This document shows, piece after piece, positions 1-8,781 of a stretch of 17,364 nucleotides of DNA. The translations under genes and the position numbers were made by a program. Where the stretch lies: assembly GCA_034696485.1 (NCBI GenBank), contig JAQIWT010000599.1:1-17364 (forward strand). The letters run 5' to 3'. Numbering within the stretch: position 1 is the first letter of the stretch; every line of letters starts with the position of its first letter. The notes under the pieces were generated by a model, which saw only the letters and a program-made list of their open reading frames with translations, was not told the DNA's origin and searched no databases. The DNA comes from Isohypsibius dastychi. Taxonomy: Eukaryota; Tardigrada; Eutardigrada; Parachela; Isohypsibiidae.

Positions 1-284
1 TGTGACTGTTACGAAGCCACCACTACTCCGGCGACCGTTCCAACCGCAACTACTACGACACTCGGAAGTATGAAAACTTCTGTTGTTGAATAAGATTGTT
101 GAATGTTGAATGTGAATGTTGAATCAGATCTGGATGATCTGGACGTCCAATGGCCCTGCACCGGAATACGTTCTTGTCACGGTGACGCTATGACTGCATG
201 GTGTGACTGTTACGAAGCCACCACTACTCCGGCGACCGTTCCAACCGCAACTACTACGACACTCGGAAGTATGAAAACCTCTGT
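1..284 (+). repeat. Tandem duplication, 201-bp period, of a coding module
   Basis: Bases 1-83 and 202-284 are the same apart from one base. The unit contains the Cys-x-Cys/Thr-rich exon and, between copies, the short intron and the start of the next exon, so one unit equals one exon plus its intron. More units may lie before base 1. Confidence 0.85.
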
Positions 285-342
285 GCGAGAAATTGATGGC
301 GGGCAAGCCACCATCAATCTTTTTACCTTGCTCATTTGTTGA
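1..342 (+). CDS. Modular Cys/Thr-rich protein, 3' part (5' end outside window)
   Basis: This is the end of a gene built from repeated modules. A block at 1-83 recurs at 202-284 with one mismatch, a repeat period of 201 bp. The complete module reads WPCTGIRSC then eight residues then CDC, followed by a Thr/Pro/Ala tail (TTTPATVPTATTTT). The first copy can splice after base 67 (gtatga) to an acceptor ending at 127, a 60-nt phase 1 intron that keeps the frame; unspliced it would stop at 91-93. The second copy reads on to TGA at 340-342 and ends in a short hydrophobic stretch, ATINLFTLLIC. AATAAA signals at 458-463 and 462-467 support a 3' end here. The Cys pattern recurs in the gene at 7684-7934. 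A secreted or surface role is inferred from the Cys pairs and Thr-rich, probably O-glycosylated linkers. No known domain is recognised. A donor at 269 could give another C-terminus. Confidence 0.55.
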
Positions 343-457
343 ATATTTCCAGTGAGATTGAACGAAGAGATTTGGAATCCTGAGAGTGAAAGCTTTTCCA
401 CATAGTGCAAAAACACGATGACGGACCATTGCAAAACCGGAGCAAGGGATGAGATAA

Positions 458-467
458 AATAAATAAA
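458..467 (+). promoter_or_regulatory. Poly(A) signals
   Basis: Two overlapping AATAAA hexamers at 458-463 and 462-467 lie about 120 bases after the TGA at 340-342. They fit the 3' end of the module gene. Confidence 0.55.
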
Positions 468-614
468 AAATTAGATCAATGACAAACCTCTTATTTCCAG
501 AATTCAACTATTCCAGCATGATTTTCAACATGAACTAAGATGTTTGTCATGCTTACAACATGAAAATGTCAATGATAGTGGCAATTGGCTTATGAACTTG
601 AGGCGAACACAAAT

Positions 615-676
615 GAAGCCTTAACAATGGCGTGACCAAACAAAACCCTTTGTGGTCACGCCATTGTTAAGGCTTC
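615..676. repeat. Perfect 24-bp inverted repeat (hairpin)
   Basis: Arms 615-638 and 653-676 are exact reverse complements around a 14-base loop. Weaker complementarity continues outward, with one mismatch and then small gaps. The hairpin sits between the convergent 3' ends of the module gene and iPLA2. A foldback or MITE remnant, or a structured RNA element, is possible. No coding potential is seen. Confidence 0.85.
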
Positions 677-895
677 ACTTGTTAAGTTCCGCTTCTTTAA
701 TTTCACATTATCTTACGTTTCCGTTTTATGATGAACGGCAGCTCTCGTACAGATTTCCCAGCAATTCTCTGGAAGTATCGAGTTCTCAAACACACCGATA
801 TAACACTCTCGTTCAGCAACTACAACATTGAATGGTGTTCCGCTGGAATAAAACTACTATTTATACAAGAGCAGTCACTTCTGGGCTTGCGCGGG

Positions 896-2884
896 TCATC
901 TTTTCAAATGCTCAGCGAGAAGTTTTAGGTTGGAAACTTGACTCATGATGTACACTCGTGTTTCCCATAAAGCATTGATGAGCTGCAAGAAAGGTAAATA
1001 GCCAACGATGTTAAGTTGTAAAACGATTATCTATGGATCACCGTCTCATCTTCGGTGCAGTCGAGTGGAATATATTCTCTCAGTCTCGGGCTGAACCGGA
1101 AAAAGGGTACTCCAAGTGATCGACACCAAGCTCTTGACCTATCAACCTGCCTCCCATCCGTTTCTGTGGCCTGTCATTTAGAATAAATAATATTTCTCTG
1201 CGAACGAGAACAGTACTGACTTGCGCCACAATCATGCGACCTAGAGTGGAGAACCCAGTGAGGATCCGTGGTGCGGTCTTGAGTTCTTTGAATGTCTCTG
1301 GTCGATAGACGTCCAACTGCGTGATGGCTTCTGGAGGATAAACCCCGGTTCCAAGTGATAAAACCAGTTCAAGTTCTGGGGGCTCTTGCCCAGACTGCAA
1401 AGAACATAGAAAGACATGAACTACAGTATTTCTAAGATCCGGGTGAACCAACATCGCGCTGTAGACTTTGATAGAAATCGAAAATCTCAGTAAGAGCGTC
1501 AAGTGTCGGATTGTTGGCAATCAGTCCTCCGTCAAGATATCCCCCGTGGCTCTTAAAGTATGTGGGAGCTGCACCTGTTGCACGACCAGCTTGCCACATC
1601 AACTGCATGTCACAGTCTGAACGGTGGGCTGTTAATTTGATCATTTGGAGAAACGGAAGTTCCTCTACCTTCTGCTTCCTTTCTGTTTGGATGACTCATG
1701 TTAGGCATAGAGGCCTTCCGCCAGCTATTCGATTTGGGGTGACAATAGTTACGGAAGAAGTGCAGGTTGAGTGGTAACTGATCTGCCATACAGGCTGGTA
1801 TGAGTAGCCTGTATAAACGAGCTATAATAATTGCGGCAATTAGATTTCGATAAGTCTGTGGTTGTACCTCGGTTTCTTGACTGAGCTCATTGGTGTATGC
1901 TCTCCAAACAGTTCTTTCAGTAACTTCTCCAATGGCTCTGGCTTGTACGGACGCTTGCCATTGAATATTGTGTCCTTCATGCGGAAACACAGTGCTAGGC
2001 ATGCATGTGAGGAATAACCTGTGATACACTACTTATCTCTTCACCTCTGAGTGAATATTTCATGGGTTTCAAAAAAACCTTTTGCTAAACAAAGGGCCAG
2101 TATACCACCAATGCTCGTTCCGGATATCCAGTCGAAGCAATTGATGATCGGTTCACCAAGTTTCTCTTCAATGGCCATTATCAGCTGCATAAGAACCATA
2201 CTAGAAGAGCCTAATACAAATTACTTAAAAATCGCATAAACTGTAAATCGTTCAGTCTGACCCTCTGATCCCACCACCGTCAAGACACAGCAGCTTTTCC
2301 TGCTTTCTAGTTTTCTTCACGTTTATGATAACAGATGGAGCGATATTCTGATCACTCTCCTCAAGTTTTCCGTCAGCCTTCAGCTGCCTTCTTAGATCAG
2401 ACCTAATCTCCGTGATTGCAATATCTTGGGTTGACCCAATTCCTGCCCCCAAACTAAGAGCCTCCAACAGTTCTTCTTTGCGTTTAGATGGCTTCGAATT
2501 TTGTACAACGCTGAGTGGCGATTCGTTTTTCTTGTTCAGTTTAGTCGGTTTTGCCCCAAAGACAATGAGGCATTTAACAAGAATGATACTCGCGTTGTAG
2601 AGGATTGCAGAATGAAGCGGAGTGTTGCCCTGGTAGTCTGCTGGATCAGGCAGGGCACCCCGGCTGAGAAGCGCTACTGAGCACTCGAGACTGTTTCGCA
2701 TGACTTGAGCATGTAATGGAGTCTCTCCAAGAACGTTCACCGAATTTACGTCGTTGCCGTCTTCGATGGATTTAAGCAGTAAGGTGCGAGGTATGGAATC
2801 GAAGAGCTTGTTTTCTGTACGTGACAGAGAAACTGACGGACGAGAAACTGGTGTAAACTCATCTTCTGCCGTAGTTGTCGACAT
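896..2884 (-). CDS. PLA2G6: Calcium-independent phospholipase A2, group VI (ankyrin + patatin)
   Basis: This cytosolic lipase cleaves the sn-2 acyl chain of phospholipids in membrane remodelling. Exons (minus strand): 2884-2262, 2200-2045, 1994-1868, 1808-1669, 1628-1453, 1394-1221, 1170-1042, 982-896, giving about 536 residues. Two clear ankyrin repeats and part of a third occupy about residues 49-143. The patatin domain has the oxyanion loop DGGGIRG (202-208), the nucleophile motif GTSIG (Ser237) and the second catalytic motif DGG in [11 protein letters not shown], so the Ser/Asp dyad is intact. The start is supported by an in-frame TGA seven codons upstream with no acceptor between. Vertebrate iPLA2-beta is about 750-800 residues with seven or eight ankyrin repeats, so this form is short at the N-terminus. 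Oddity: with the strong donor at 2044, exon 2 carries one base too many, most likely in the seven-base run at 2071-2077. A weaker donor at 2078 keeps the frame but deletes about 11 conserved residues. Family assignment is firm; the exon 2 end is not. Confidence 0.9.
1629..1668 (-). other. 40-nt intron of iPLA2
   Basis: A GT-AG intron (gtagag to attaacag) of 40 nt separates iPLA2 exons 4 and 5. Phase 1 on both sides restores the conserved run from the FRNY region to the QLMWQAGR block. It is close to the lower size limit for animal spliceosomal introns. Confidence 0.75.
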
Positions 2885-3360
2885 ACAAGGGCCAAATAAA
2901 TGTCAGAACTTCTGCGTCAAAGGATGCACGTGATGGTTGCACGGTAACCACATGTCCGAATTCGGGTATCTTGCGAGTAGTGTCAGCCTTCACACTACTT
3001 CGCGCAAATGGAACATGACAGGTTTGTGGTTGAAGGGCTCAATTCAACTTCCCTGTATAAGCCAGTCTGACCTAAACAGGGATTTACCGGAACGCTACAT
3101 TCAATGCATATTGGTTGTAGTTTATTGCGGGTTCGCTCTGAACAGTCATGTATGTAATAGCCTCTGAAATATGTGTGGAATTGATATCTGAGCGCTCGGG
3201 CTCAGATACTTATATCGCGATCTGAATTGCGATTTTTATCGGTATTTTGTGAAACATACCGGTACAATCACATACAATCATTTTTCATACAATCAAGAAA
3301 GTTTGAGAAACCGGCTTTTTTGTCCTCTTTACCGATAATAACATACTGTGATAGAATAAT
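2885..3360. other. Region upstream of iPLA2, no gene seen
   Basis: I find no exon with convincing protein-like sequence on either strand. It must include the iPLA2 5' region. An 8-bp palindrome (3185-3192 with 3201-3208) is the only structure noted. Confidence 0.5.
3185..3208. repeat. Imperfectly repeated palindrome, copy a
   Basis: TATCTGAG, eight bases, then CTCAGATA. A second version lies at 4360-4382 (TATCTGAGC ... TTCAGATA). Both are followed by a similar TTAT-rich tail, so the repeated unit is about 30 bp. The pair brackets the family X fragment at 3770-4186. Confidence 0.5.
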
Positions 3361-3686
3361 CGTTTATCATGCTGCTCGGTTTTTATTACATCAAAACAAT
3401 TAAAAACTACAGAACAAGTGATTAATCGCCACGAACAATGAGCAGTAGATGGGAACGAACCAAATTGAGACGAATCTAGTATAAATCAATGATTTGTGTT
3501 AACTGTGACGAGTGTATTGTCTCAATTAAGGTAAGCTCTGGCAAGTAAAAATTATCAAGACAATGAACAAGAAACAACGAACACCGAACAAACACCGACG
3601 ACGAACAAACAGAGACGCGGCTGTTGTCGCATGAAGGCGCTTATTTCTCCCCATGGGCATCACTGCTGAACGTGTCAGGTATCCTA
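3361..3686 (+). repeat. Dispersed repeat, copy 1
   Basis: About 300 bp align, with substitutions and small gaps, to the reverse complement of 13766-14060. Landmarks shared in order are TTACATCAAAAC, ACGAACCAAATT, the TAAGCTCTGG / TGAGCTCTGG block, GACGCGGCTGTTGTCGC and GTCAGGTA. Relative to the nearest downstream gene it has the same orientation in both places: before iPLA2 here (minus strand) and before the serine protease there. An old transposable-element copy or a duplicated upstream region are both possible. Confidence 0.75.
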
Positions 3687-3769
3687 CCTAGCAGTGCAGT
3701 GTGACTGTTGTTTAAAACCTAGCGCTATGTGCATCCGGTAGGGCAGCTGAATTGCCGGGTGAATCCGAA

Positions 3770-4186
3770 TCAGGCTGAAGCGTGGGGTTCAAAAACAATT
3801 CTCAACCAGTGACAAATAATAAAAGGAAGCAAGGCTCCATTGAAACTGGTTCTTCCCAAAAAACTCAGCGCAGCTGAAACTAAGAAACTGTTCAGTCACT
3901 TGGAACTAAACTGAATTTGTCACTTATTAACCTTGTATGATGACATCAGGATCCTCATATTCCAAGGGTTCAGGAAGTTGATCAATATCGGTAATCGAAC
4001 TTCCAGAATACAGACCAATCAACGGTAATTCGGATGTCGGTAATTTGCAGTCACATATTTCTTGTCTTGCTTTGGCAACGGCAACGCAGAAAGAGTAAGT
4101 CACACCCTTCATGTGTTTGAGTGGTGGAGACTGAATCTTAGAAGTGCTGTTTTGTTGATAAGTCATATCTTTACATCGACATACCC
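3770..4186 (-). pseudogene. Family X fragment: 3' half of body exon plus GPI-tail exon
   Basis: The fragment starts abruptly at the VCRCK motif (about 4186) and continues with SKIQSPPLKHMKGVTYSFCV and ICDCKLPT to an apparent donor at 3931 (gttaat). A 52-nt phase 1 intron (3880-3931) leads to the tail exon 3879-3770, which carries SAALSFLGRTS and then the hydrophobic GALLPFIICHWL before TGA at 3770-3772. Upstream of VCRCK the similarity to the two fuller copies stops and an in-frame TAG follows, so the signal peptide, the first exon and the APGPQRHQ part are missing. The surviving part is free of stops and closest to the copy at 9981-11100. It keeps its intron, so it arose by DNA duplication, not retroposition. 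It is probably not expressed as a normal protein, unless it has gained a new 5' end. Confidence 0.7.
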
Positions 4187-4409
4187 GGTGAGCTAGTGGC
4201 TAAACAATGTCACGATCTAACCACCTGTGGCAAGTGTTGAAGAATCGCCGTTTTTAGATTCAGAATGAACTTTTCGTGTGTTGAGCGAAACATGAATATC
4301 ACAACAATAGCCGTCTCACTGAAAGAAAGAAATATTTATGTAAAAATCTTAGATTGTCGTATCTGAGCCTTAGGTTCAGATATTATCCGAGAATCAGGGA
4401 CGGATAATG

Positions 4410-4473
4410 AAATACGACTTTATAAAAATCATGAAAGCCATGAAAGTTATAAAATACGACTTTATAAAAATCA
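4410..4473 (+). repeat. 22-bp direct repeat carrying two TATA-like boxes
   Basis: The same 22 bases occur at 4410-4431 and 4452-4473. Each contains TATAAAAA (4421-4428 and 4463-4470). The second lies 48 bases before the ATG at 4518 and about 66 before the one at 4536, so the pair is a plausible duplicated core promoter of the family X gene that follows. The region can also be read as protein (repeated KYDFIKI), but that extension is absent from the other copy. Confidence 0.5.
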
Positions 4474-4517
4474 AAGCTGTGACCACTCTTCTCGAATTCA
4501 GCAAGTGCAAAACTTCC

Positions 4518-6997
4518 ATGGTTTCGGTTAATGTGATGTATGACAACTTTGTGAACAAGGTTTGCCGAAAAGTGAACTTCGTGATTTTGTTAAGAACGAC
4601 AAGATGTTCGAACCCAGGATTTCACCCGAACAACTGGTGGCTTTCTAACTCTCATTTCAAAGATTATGACAAGCCCAACTTCGACGCAATGGAACTTGGC
4701 AGAGAAGAGTTGTCTGCTTATCATCGAAAGCTCAAGAATCACAACAGAACCTATCACGGAACAATCTATCAACCAAAGAGCCACACTTTTGCAATACTGA
4801 ATGATTTAAGCGCATTTCCCGGGCTACTACAAAATCTTCCAATAGGAGTTTATCTGACGCCAACGTTAAGTGACACACATGGTAAGAACATGTCATTGGG
4901 CTCCAACAGGAATCGAATAATATTGGTGTATACGATGAAAATTGAGTTGGTCAGTTTGTCAGATATCTACCGATAAAGTACGGAGGAGCTGACCTGGCAG
5001 TTAAACCTTCGATGCAGATGAAGCACTTGTTGTCTTCTCCAAACTCTCATATCGGTCCTCGTCCATCCCGTGAAAGTGAACCCACGCCTTTGGAACTGCG
5101 TTAAAACATTTCTTACTTGAGTTACAAAGCGAATTTGAATCGCTCGACATGACATGCTGTTTGGGGCAAAGCTGTACAGATCTGTATCTACGTTTGGAAC
5201 TGTGTGTTGTATGTGGCCTTACAATGTGCTGGCTCATATAGGGCCAGATTCCCAAAAATTTCCCCCGTGCGGTCACAAACAGATTTTTCGTATGAGACCG
5301 GCAGTTTCCGGCCCAAAGCAATTTCCTGTTCGGAGCCAAGTTTTTGGGAATCCCGAAGAATCCCGTTCAAGTTCCCGAAAAATCTTATACGGGGACCGGA
5401 AGTCAGTGATTGCACTCTGCAGAGTTTACCATGCCCATTTTCAAGCTTTTGCTATTCCTATACTACCCCGTGACGTTATAAGCAGAAGCAGAAGCACCAA
5501 AGCGGTGTTGCTGGTGAAAGAGTTGCTGCACTGTAAATACTCATGGGCAAGATTTCGGAGTGTTCACAAGCATTCCACAAAACCTCGTCATCAATCATAC
5601 ACGGAAGTATATTTGCCATCCCAGTATACGGAAACTTCACAATTAAGCATTGTTCTAGTTCAACTAACCCTGGGGGGAAAATCACCCCTCCCCCCGCTCC
5701 ACCGAAGAAGGTCAAACCTTATAGCGTGGGTGTTTGGTAAACTGGTTCCGTGTTTTTTAGATGGCAAGGTTTCGTGGAATGCCTGTATGTGTACGGTAAT
5801 ATAAATACTATCGACGGTTGCACGCGCAGCTGTAAAGTAATAAATTGCAAAGACTGTCCAGGCTGGAAAAATGGAGTAGAACAGATTTTGACAGGGTCCT
5901 AGAAAAACCGCTTACGAGGTCCCCCTTCTAGGGGAAATTTAGAGGACCTTCACGATTACCCAATCAGATTTCTCTGAGCACATACTGTTTTCGAAATTAT
6001 CTTTTCTTTTGGCGTCAGGCGGGCGGGGGGGGGGGGCGGAGTGATTGAATAAATCTTTTTTTTTGAACTTTCAGACTCATTACGTTGACAGTCAGCAAGT
6101 CAAAAATTTTGCATGCTAGAGCGGATTGAAACAGAAACAGATAAGCTTATAGTAGCCACGTTTCATGAGCCTTAAGCTTTTTTGACCGCGATTCTGTTCC
6201 AGGTAGTGGGTTGCACCCTCCCACGGCAAAGACTGTGGCATTCGGCTGCAAAACGATGAGGTTGAAAATCATCCTGTTTTCTACAAAACCATAACCACAT
6301 TCATGTCAGTAGCAATCTGCATTCAGTCAGTGCGATATTCAGACCATGTTTGAACGATTTAAATATCATGTGATAATGAAATCATCACTGCCAGACGCTT
6401 GCTTCATCATTTAACCAGCTTGACCTGATTTGATAGCGCAGCCATCAGTTTGAGCTTACGATGGTCACTCGTGTTGATCATAGTCGGTTTTTTCAGATGA
6501 CTGGGAACGGATTAATCCCCACAAATTAGCGCAGTTTACAATATCGGGATGTGGTGGAGTGGCATTTATGACATTTTGCGCGCCGGGACCTCAGAGGCAT
6601 CAGACTGAGATGGTATGTCGATGTAAACAACTGAGCTATCAGCCTAATGGCACTTCGAAGATTAAATCCCCACCACTCACGTATATGAAGGGTGTGACAT
6701 ACTCATTTTGTGTTGCCGTTGCTAAAGCAAAACAAGATATATGTGACTGCAAGTTGCCGACGTCTAATTTACCGTTGATTGGTCTGTATTCTGGAAGTAA
6801 TGTTACCGATATTGATCAGCTGTCCACACCAATGGAGTTACAGGACCCTGATGTTGATACACAAGGTACAGCACAGTTTGCAGCCGTTTCGGTTATCAGC
6901 TATTAATTGCAGCAATTTCTTAGCTTCCACTTCTGTTAATGTTCTCGCTAGAACTAGTCTCACCGGGATTTTGCTTCTATTGATCATTCTTCGCTGA
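4518..6997 (+). CDS. Family X protein, copy 2 (GPI-anchor-type tail, weak signal peptide)
   Basis: Exons: 4518 (or 4536)-4881, 6497-6865, 6924-6997. All junctions are phase 1, and the middle exon is 369 nt, exactly as in the copy at 9981-11100. From the ATG at 4536 the product is 262 residues. The first exon has CSNPGFHPNNWWLSN, FKDYD, YHGTIYQP and a PG..QNLP.GVYL run. The middle exon has FTISGCGGVAF, APGPQRHQTE, VCRCKQ, SPPL, MKGVTYSFCV and ICDCKLPT. The last exon gives ASTSVNVLARTS then a hydrophobic TGILLLLIIL end, typical of a GPI-attachment signal. AATAAA at 7063-7068 follows the TGA. The N-terminal hydrophobic core is short (VNFVILL) and about six residues are missing relative to the paralog, so secretion is doubtful. 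The first intron is 1,615 nt, against 243 nt in the paralog. The family is not recognised. The start codon is uncertain (4407, 4518 or 4536). Confidence 0.7.
5247..5352. repeat. 12-bp inverted repeat inside the long intron
   Basis: GATTCCCAAAAA at 5247-5258 and its exact reverse complement at 5341-5352 enclose 82 bases of low-diversity sequence. It could be a small foldback element. There is no further support. Confidence 0.4.
6025..6036 (+). repeat. G12 homopolymer
   Basis: Twelve G after GGGC, inside the intron of family X copy 2. The length in the assembly is unreliable. It could form a G-quadruplex with the neighbouring G runs. Confidence 0.7.
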
Positions 6998-7062
6998 GAT
7001 AGCTGTTTCTTCCACTCGACCAAGCAGCTTATCGGATTGTGGAGTTTATAGTGTGCCCTGCC

Positions 7063-7068
7063 AATAAA
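7063..7068 (+). promoter_or_regulatory. Poly(A) signal of family X copy 2
   Basis: AATAAA lies 66 bases after the TGA at 6995-6997. Confidence 0.6.
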
Positions 7069-7600
7069 CCATTTATATTCATCAGTTATATTCAGAAAAT
7101 AGTTTCCGGTCGTGCAGTCGCTTGTCGTGCTCTGCGCGTATCCGGTTAACGTTTATTGAACGTTTCAGAATGTCTATGTGCAGATATCTATGTCAATACC
7201 TCCTTGAATATGTGCAGATAGTAGGTACATTCTCGAATGACTTGTGTTTTAGTGGCTTCGCTGTGGCAAGCTAATATTGCAGAATATTTCTCATGATTTG
7301 TTTAATAAACATAACAATGCAAGATGAAGATCTTGATTATTCAGTAATCTTCTGCTTCTGAATCGAAAAAAAACGCGCACAGTATCAAATAACAATGAAC
7401 CATTCTCTTATATTTCATTCTTTGAAACAAAATTGCAACTGGACTCTGGCTTCACCAGAATCCAGGTGCTTCCTTACTCAAGAATACCTGATTGAATCCT
7501 GAAACATCAAAGTGCCTCCAAACTTGAGAACGGAAATGCATGAGAGGCGGAATCGGAGTGGTCGCAGTCATACCAGCTGTCAACTCAAACTCGGTTAGAA
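7069..7600. other. Intergenic region, no gene seen
   Basis: Between the poly(A) signal of family X copy 2 and the TATA box at 7604 I see no convincing exon on either strand. Confidence 0.45.
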
Positions 7601-7603
7601 TGG

Positions 7604-7611
7604 TATATAAA
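7604..7611 (+). promoter_or_regulatory. TATA box of the small Cys-rich gene
   Basis: TATATAAA lies 80 bases before the ATG at 7684. Transcription would start near 7635, leaving a 5' leader of about 50 bases. Confidence 0.5.
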
Positions 7612-7683
7612 ACTGGGCTCAGAAAAACACCTGACACAAAAAGTGTTCTTTCAGGCCCGTGTGTCCATTATTTCAACTGAAAT

Positions 7684-7934
7684 ATGTTCAAAGCAGTTAT
7701 ATTCTAGACACTCCTGGCGGTGGCAGCAGCCGGATCTGCGCGGTGAGACATAATGCAATAACTGAAAATTCATCTGAAATTTCTGCTCTTAGAGATTCGG
7801 GGAGCGAATGGACCTGTAGCGGAAACCGAACCTGCTACCCCGATAGATCAAATGCGAATTGTTTTTGTGACGATGCTTCCACCGACGCAACCAACTTGCC
7901 ACCTGCAACTGTCAAAACAGCTGCCCGTGAGTGA
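7684..7934 (+). pseudogene. Small secreted Cys-rich protein with a stop in its signal peptide
   Basis: Exon 1 (7684-7742) encodes a typical signal peptide, MFKAVIF, then TAG at 7705-7707, then TLLAVAAAGSAR. The frame is kept on both sides, so a single substitution and not an indel made the stop. A 50-nt intron (7743-7792, gtgaga to cttag, phase 2) leads to exon 2 with EWTCSGNRTC, then eight residues, CFC and a Thr/Pro-containing tail, ending at TGA 7932-7934. The pattern W-x-C-x-G-x-R-x-C ... C-x-C is the same as in the gene at 1-342. A donor at 7927 (gtgagt) with an acceptor ending at 7969 would add a third exon ending at 8112, with no obvious tail. Promoter and splice sites look intact, so the inactivation is recent, or it is a sequence error. 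Without the stop it would be a small secreted disulfide-rich protein of unknown function. Confidence 0.65.
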
Positions 7935-8112
7935 AACGGTATATGAGCAATGCATTCCGATTTTCTCAGCTGCCAAATATTCCCAGCGGAAGAGAAAGAA
8001 GAGCGATGGTTTGGTCTGCTCTAACCGTGGAAGGATTTTTGGTTGTGGGGGTTTAATTTTGAGGTTTAATTTTGATGAGCTGGGTGTGAGATGTCTGGAA
8101 AAGGCCTGTTAA

Positions 8113-8700
8113 CAAGATCCTTTCGCATTGTCGCTTTTAGCCCACGCGCTTTAGTTATCAGACTGTTCAGCAGCCAAACCATTCAAACGTCTCAGCTGGA
8201 TTCATATACTGATAGCTGAAACATATACAGTCAACATATACAACACATCGGTCGTGGTATACGATCCGCGAACTAACAAATTTGAAGGGATTTTCCAACT
8301 TGGTAAACGTGATTCTGGGATATATCACCGGAAATTCTGGGATATACCATTCTGGTGGTATATCATGAATGAAAAAAGGTTTGTGAGCGAATCAATTGCC
8401 CCAGTCATTTCGAGATTCTCGATTGCAGCAATCTTGAATTTTAGGTTCGCTTGTTGATCACCTGGATCAGATCAAACTTGTCAAAGCTGGGTTCAAATCG
8501 ACAAGTCATGACAAATGCGGGCCGAAAACCGGGTTCTTCGCCGCAGTTCGAATAATTTTCAAAAGACCGTTCAACGGCAAAAATCAAGTTTTTCTGAACC
8601 ACTAGCTTGAAGGGTATCTGTGTTGTTTGTCTAGAATAAAACTTCCGGGAATGCGGGATGGACTACTGTACAGTAGAATAAATACGGTGGAGGTAAGTTC
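8113..8700. other. Intergenic region with a short local repeat
   Basis: No gene is seen. ATTCTGGGATATA occurs at 8312-8324 and 8334-8346, with a third relative (ATTCTGGTGGTATA) at 8349-8362. AATAAA at 8635-8640 has no clear gene. Confidence 0.4.
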
Positions 8701-8781
8701 GGAAAGTCCGTCATCCAGTGTATGGTCTCTTCAATGATGTCAGCTCTGTGCTTCACGCTGTGCGAACAATCTTCTCGACGA

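Larger units (their letters stand above)
4882..6496 (+). other. Long intron of family X copy 2
   Basis: It runs from a strong donor (gtaaga) to ttttttcag. It is far longer than any other intron in the window and probably grew by insertion. It holds a 12-bp inverted repeat (5247-5258 with 5341-5352), a G12 run at 6025-6036, and open frames without recognisable products. Confidence 0.6.

Noticed and set aside
5001-5339. Minus-strand open frame of 112 codons, with a protein-like end (KAWVHFHGMDEDRYESLEK).
   Set aside because: No signal, family or splice support. It lies inside an intron and overlaps other open frames equally long. A transposon remnant cannot be excluded.
5154-5804. Plus-strand open frame of 216 codons, the longest uninterrupted frame after the protease exon.
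   Set aside because: Composition is not protein-like, the upstream part is low-diversity repeat (TTCCCAAAAA, GGGAATCCC), and it lies within the intron of family X copy 2.
7970-8112. Third exon of the small Cys-rich gene, via donor 7927 and acceptor 7969.
   Set aside because: Phase fits, but the product is very basic, without Cys pattern or GPI-like tail. The frame with a hydrophobic end does not match the donor phase.
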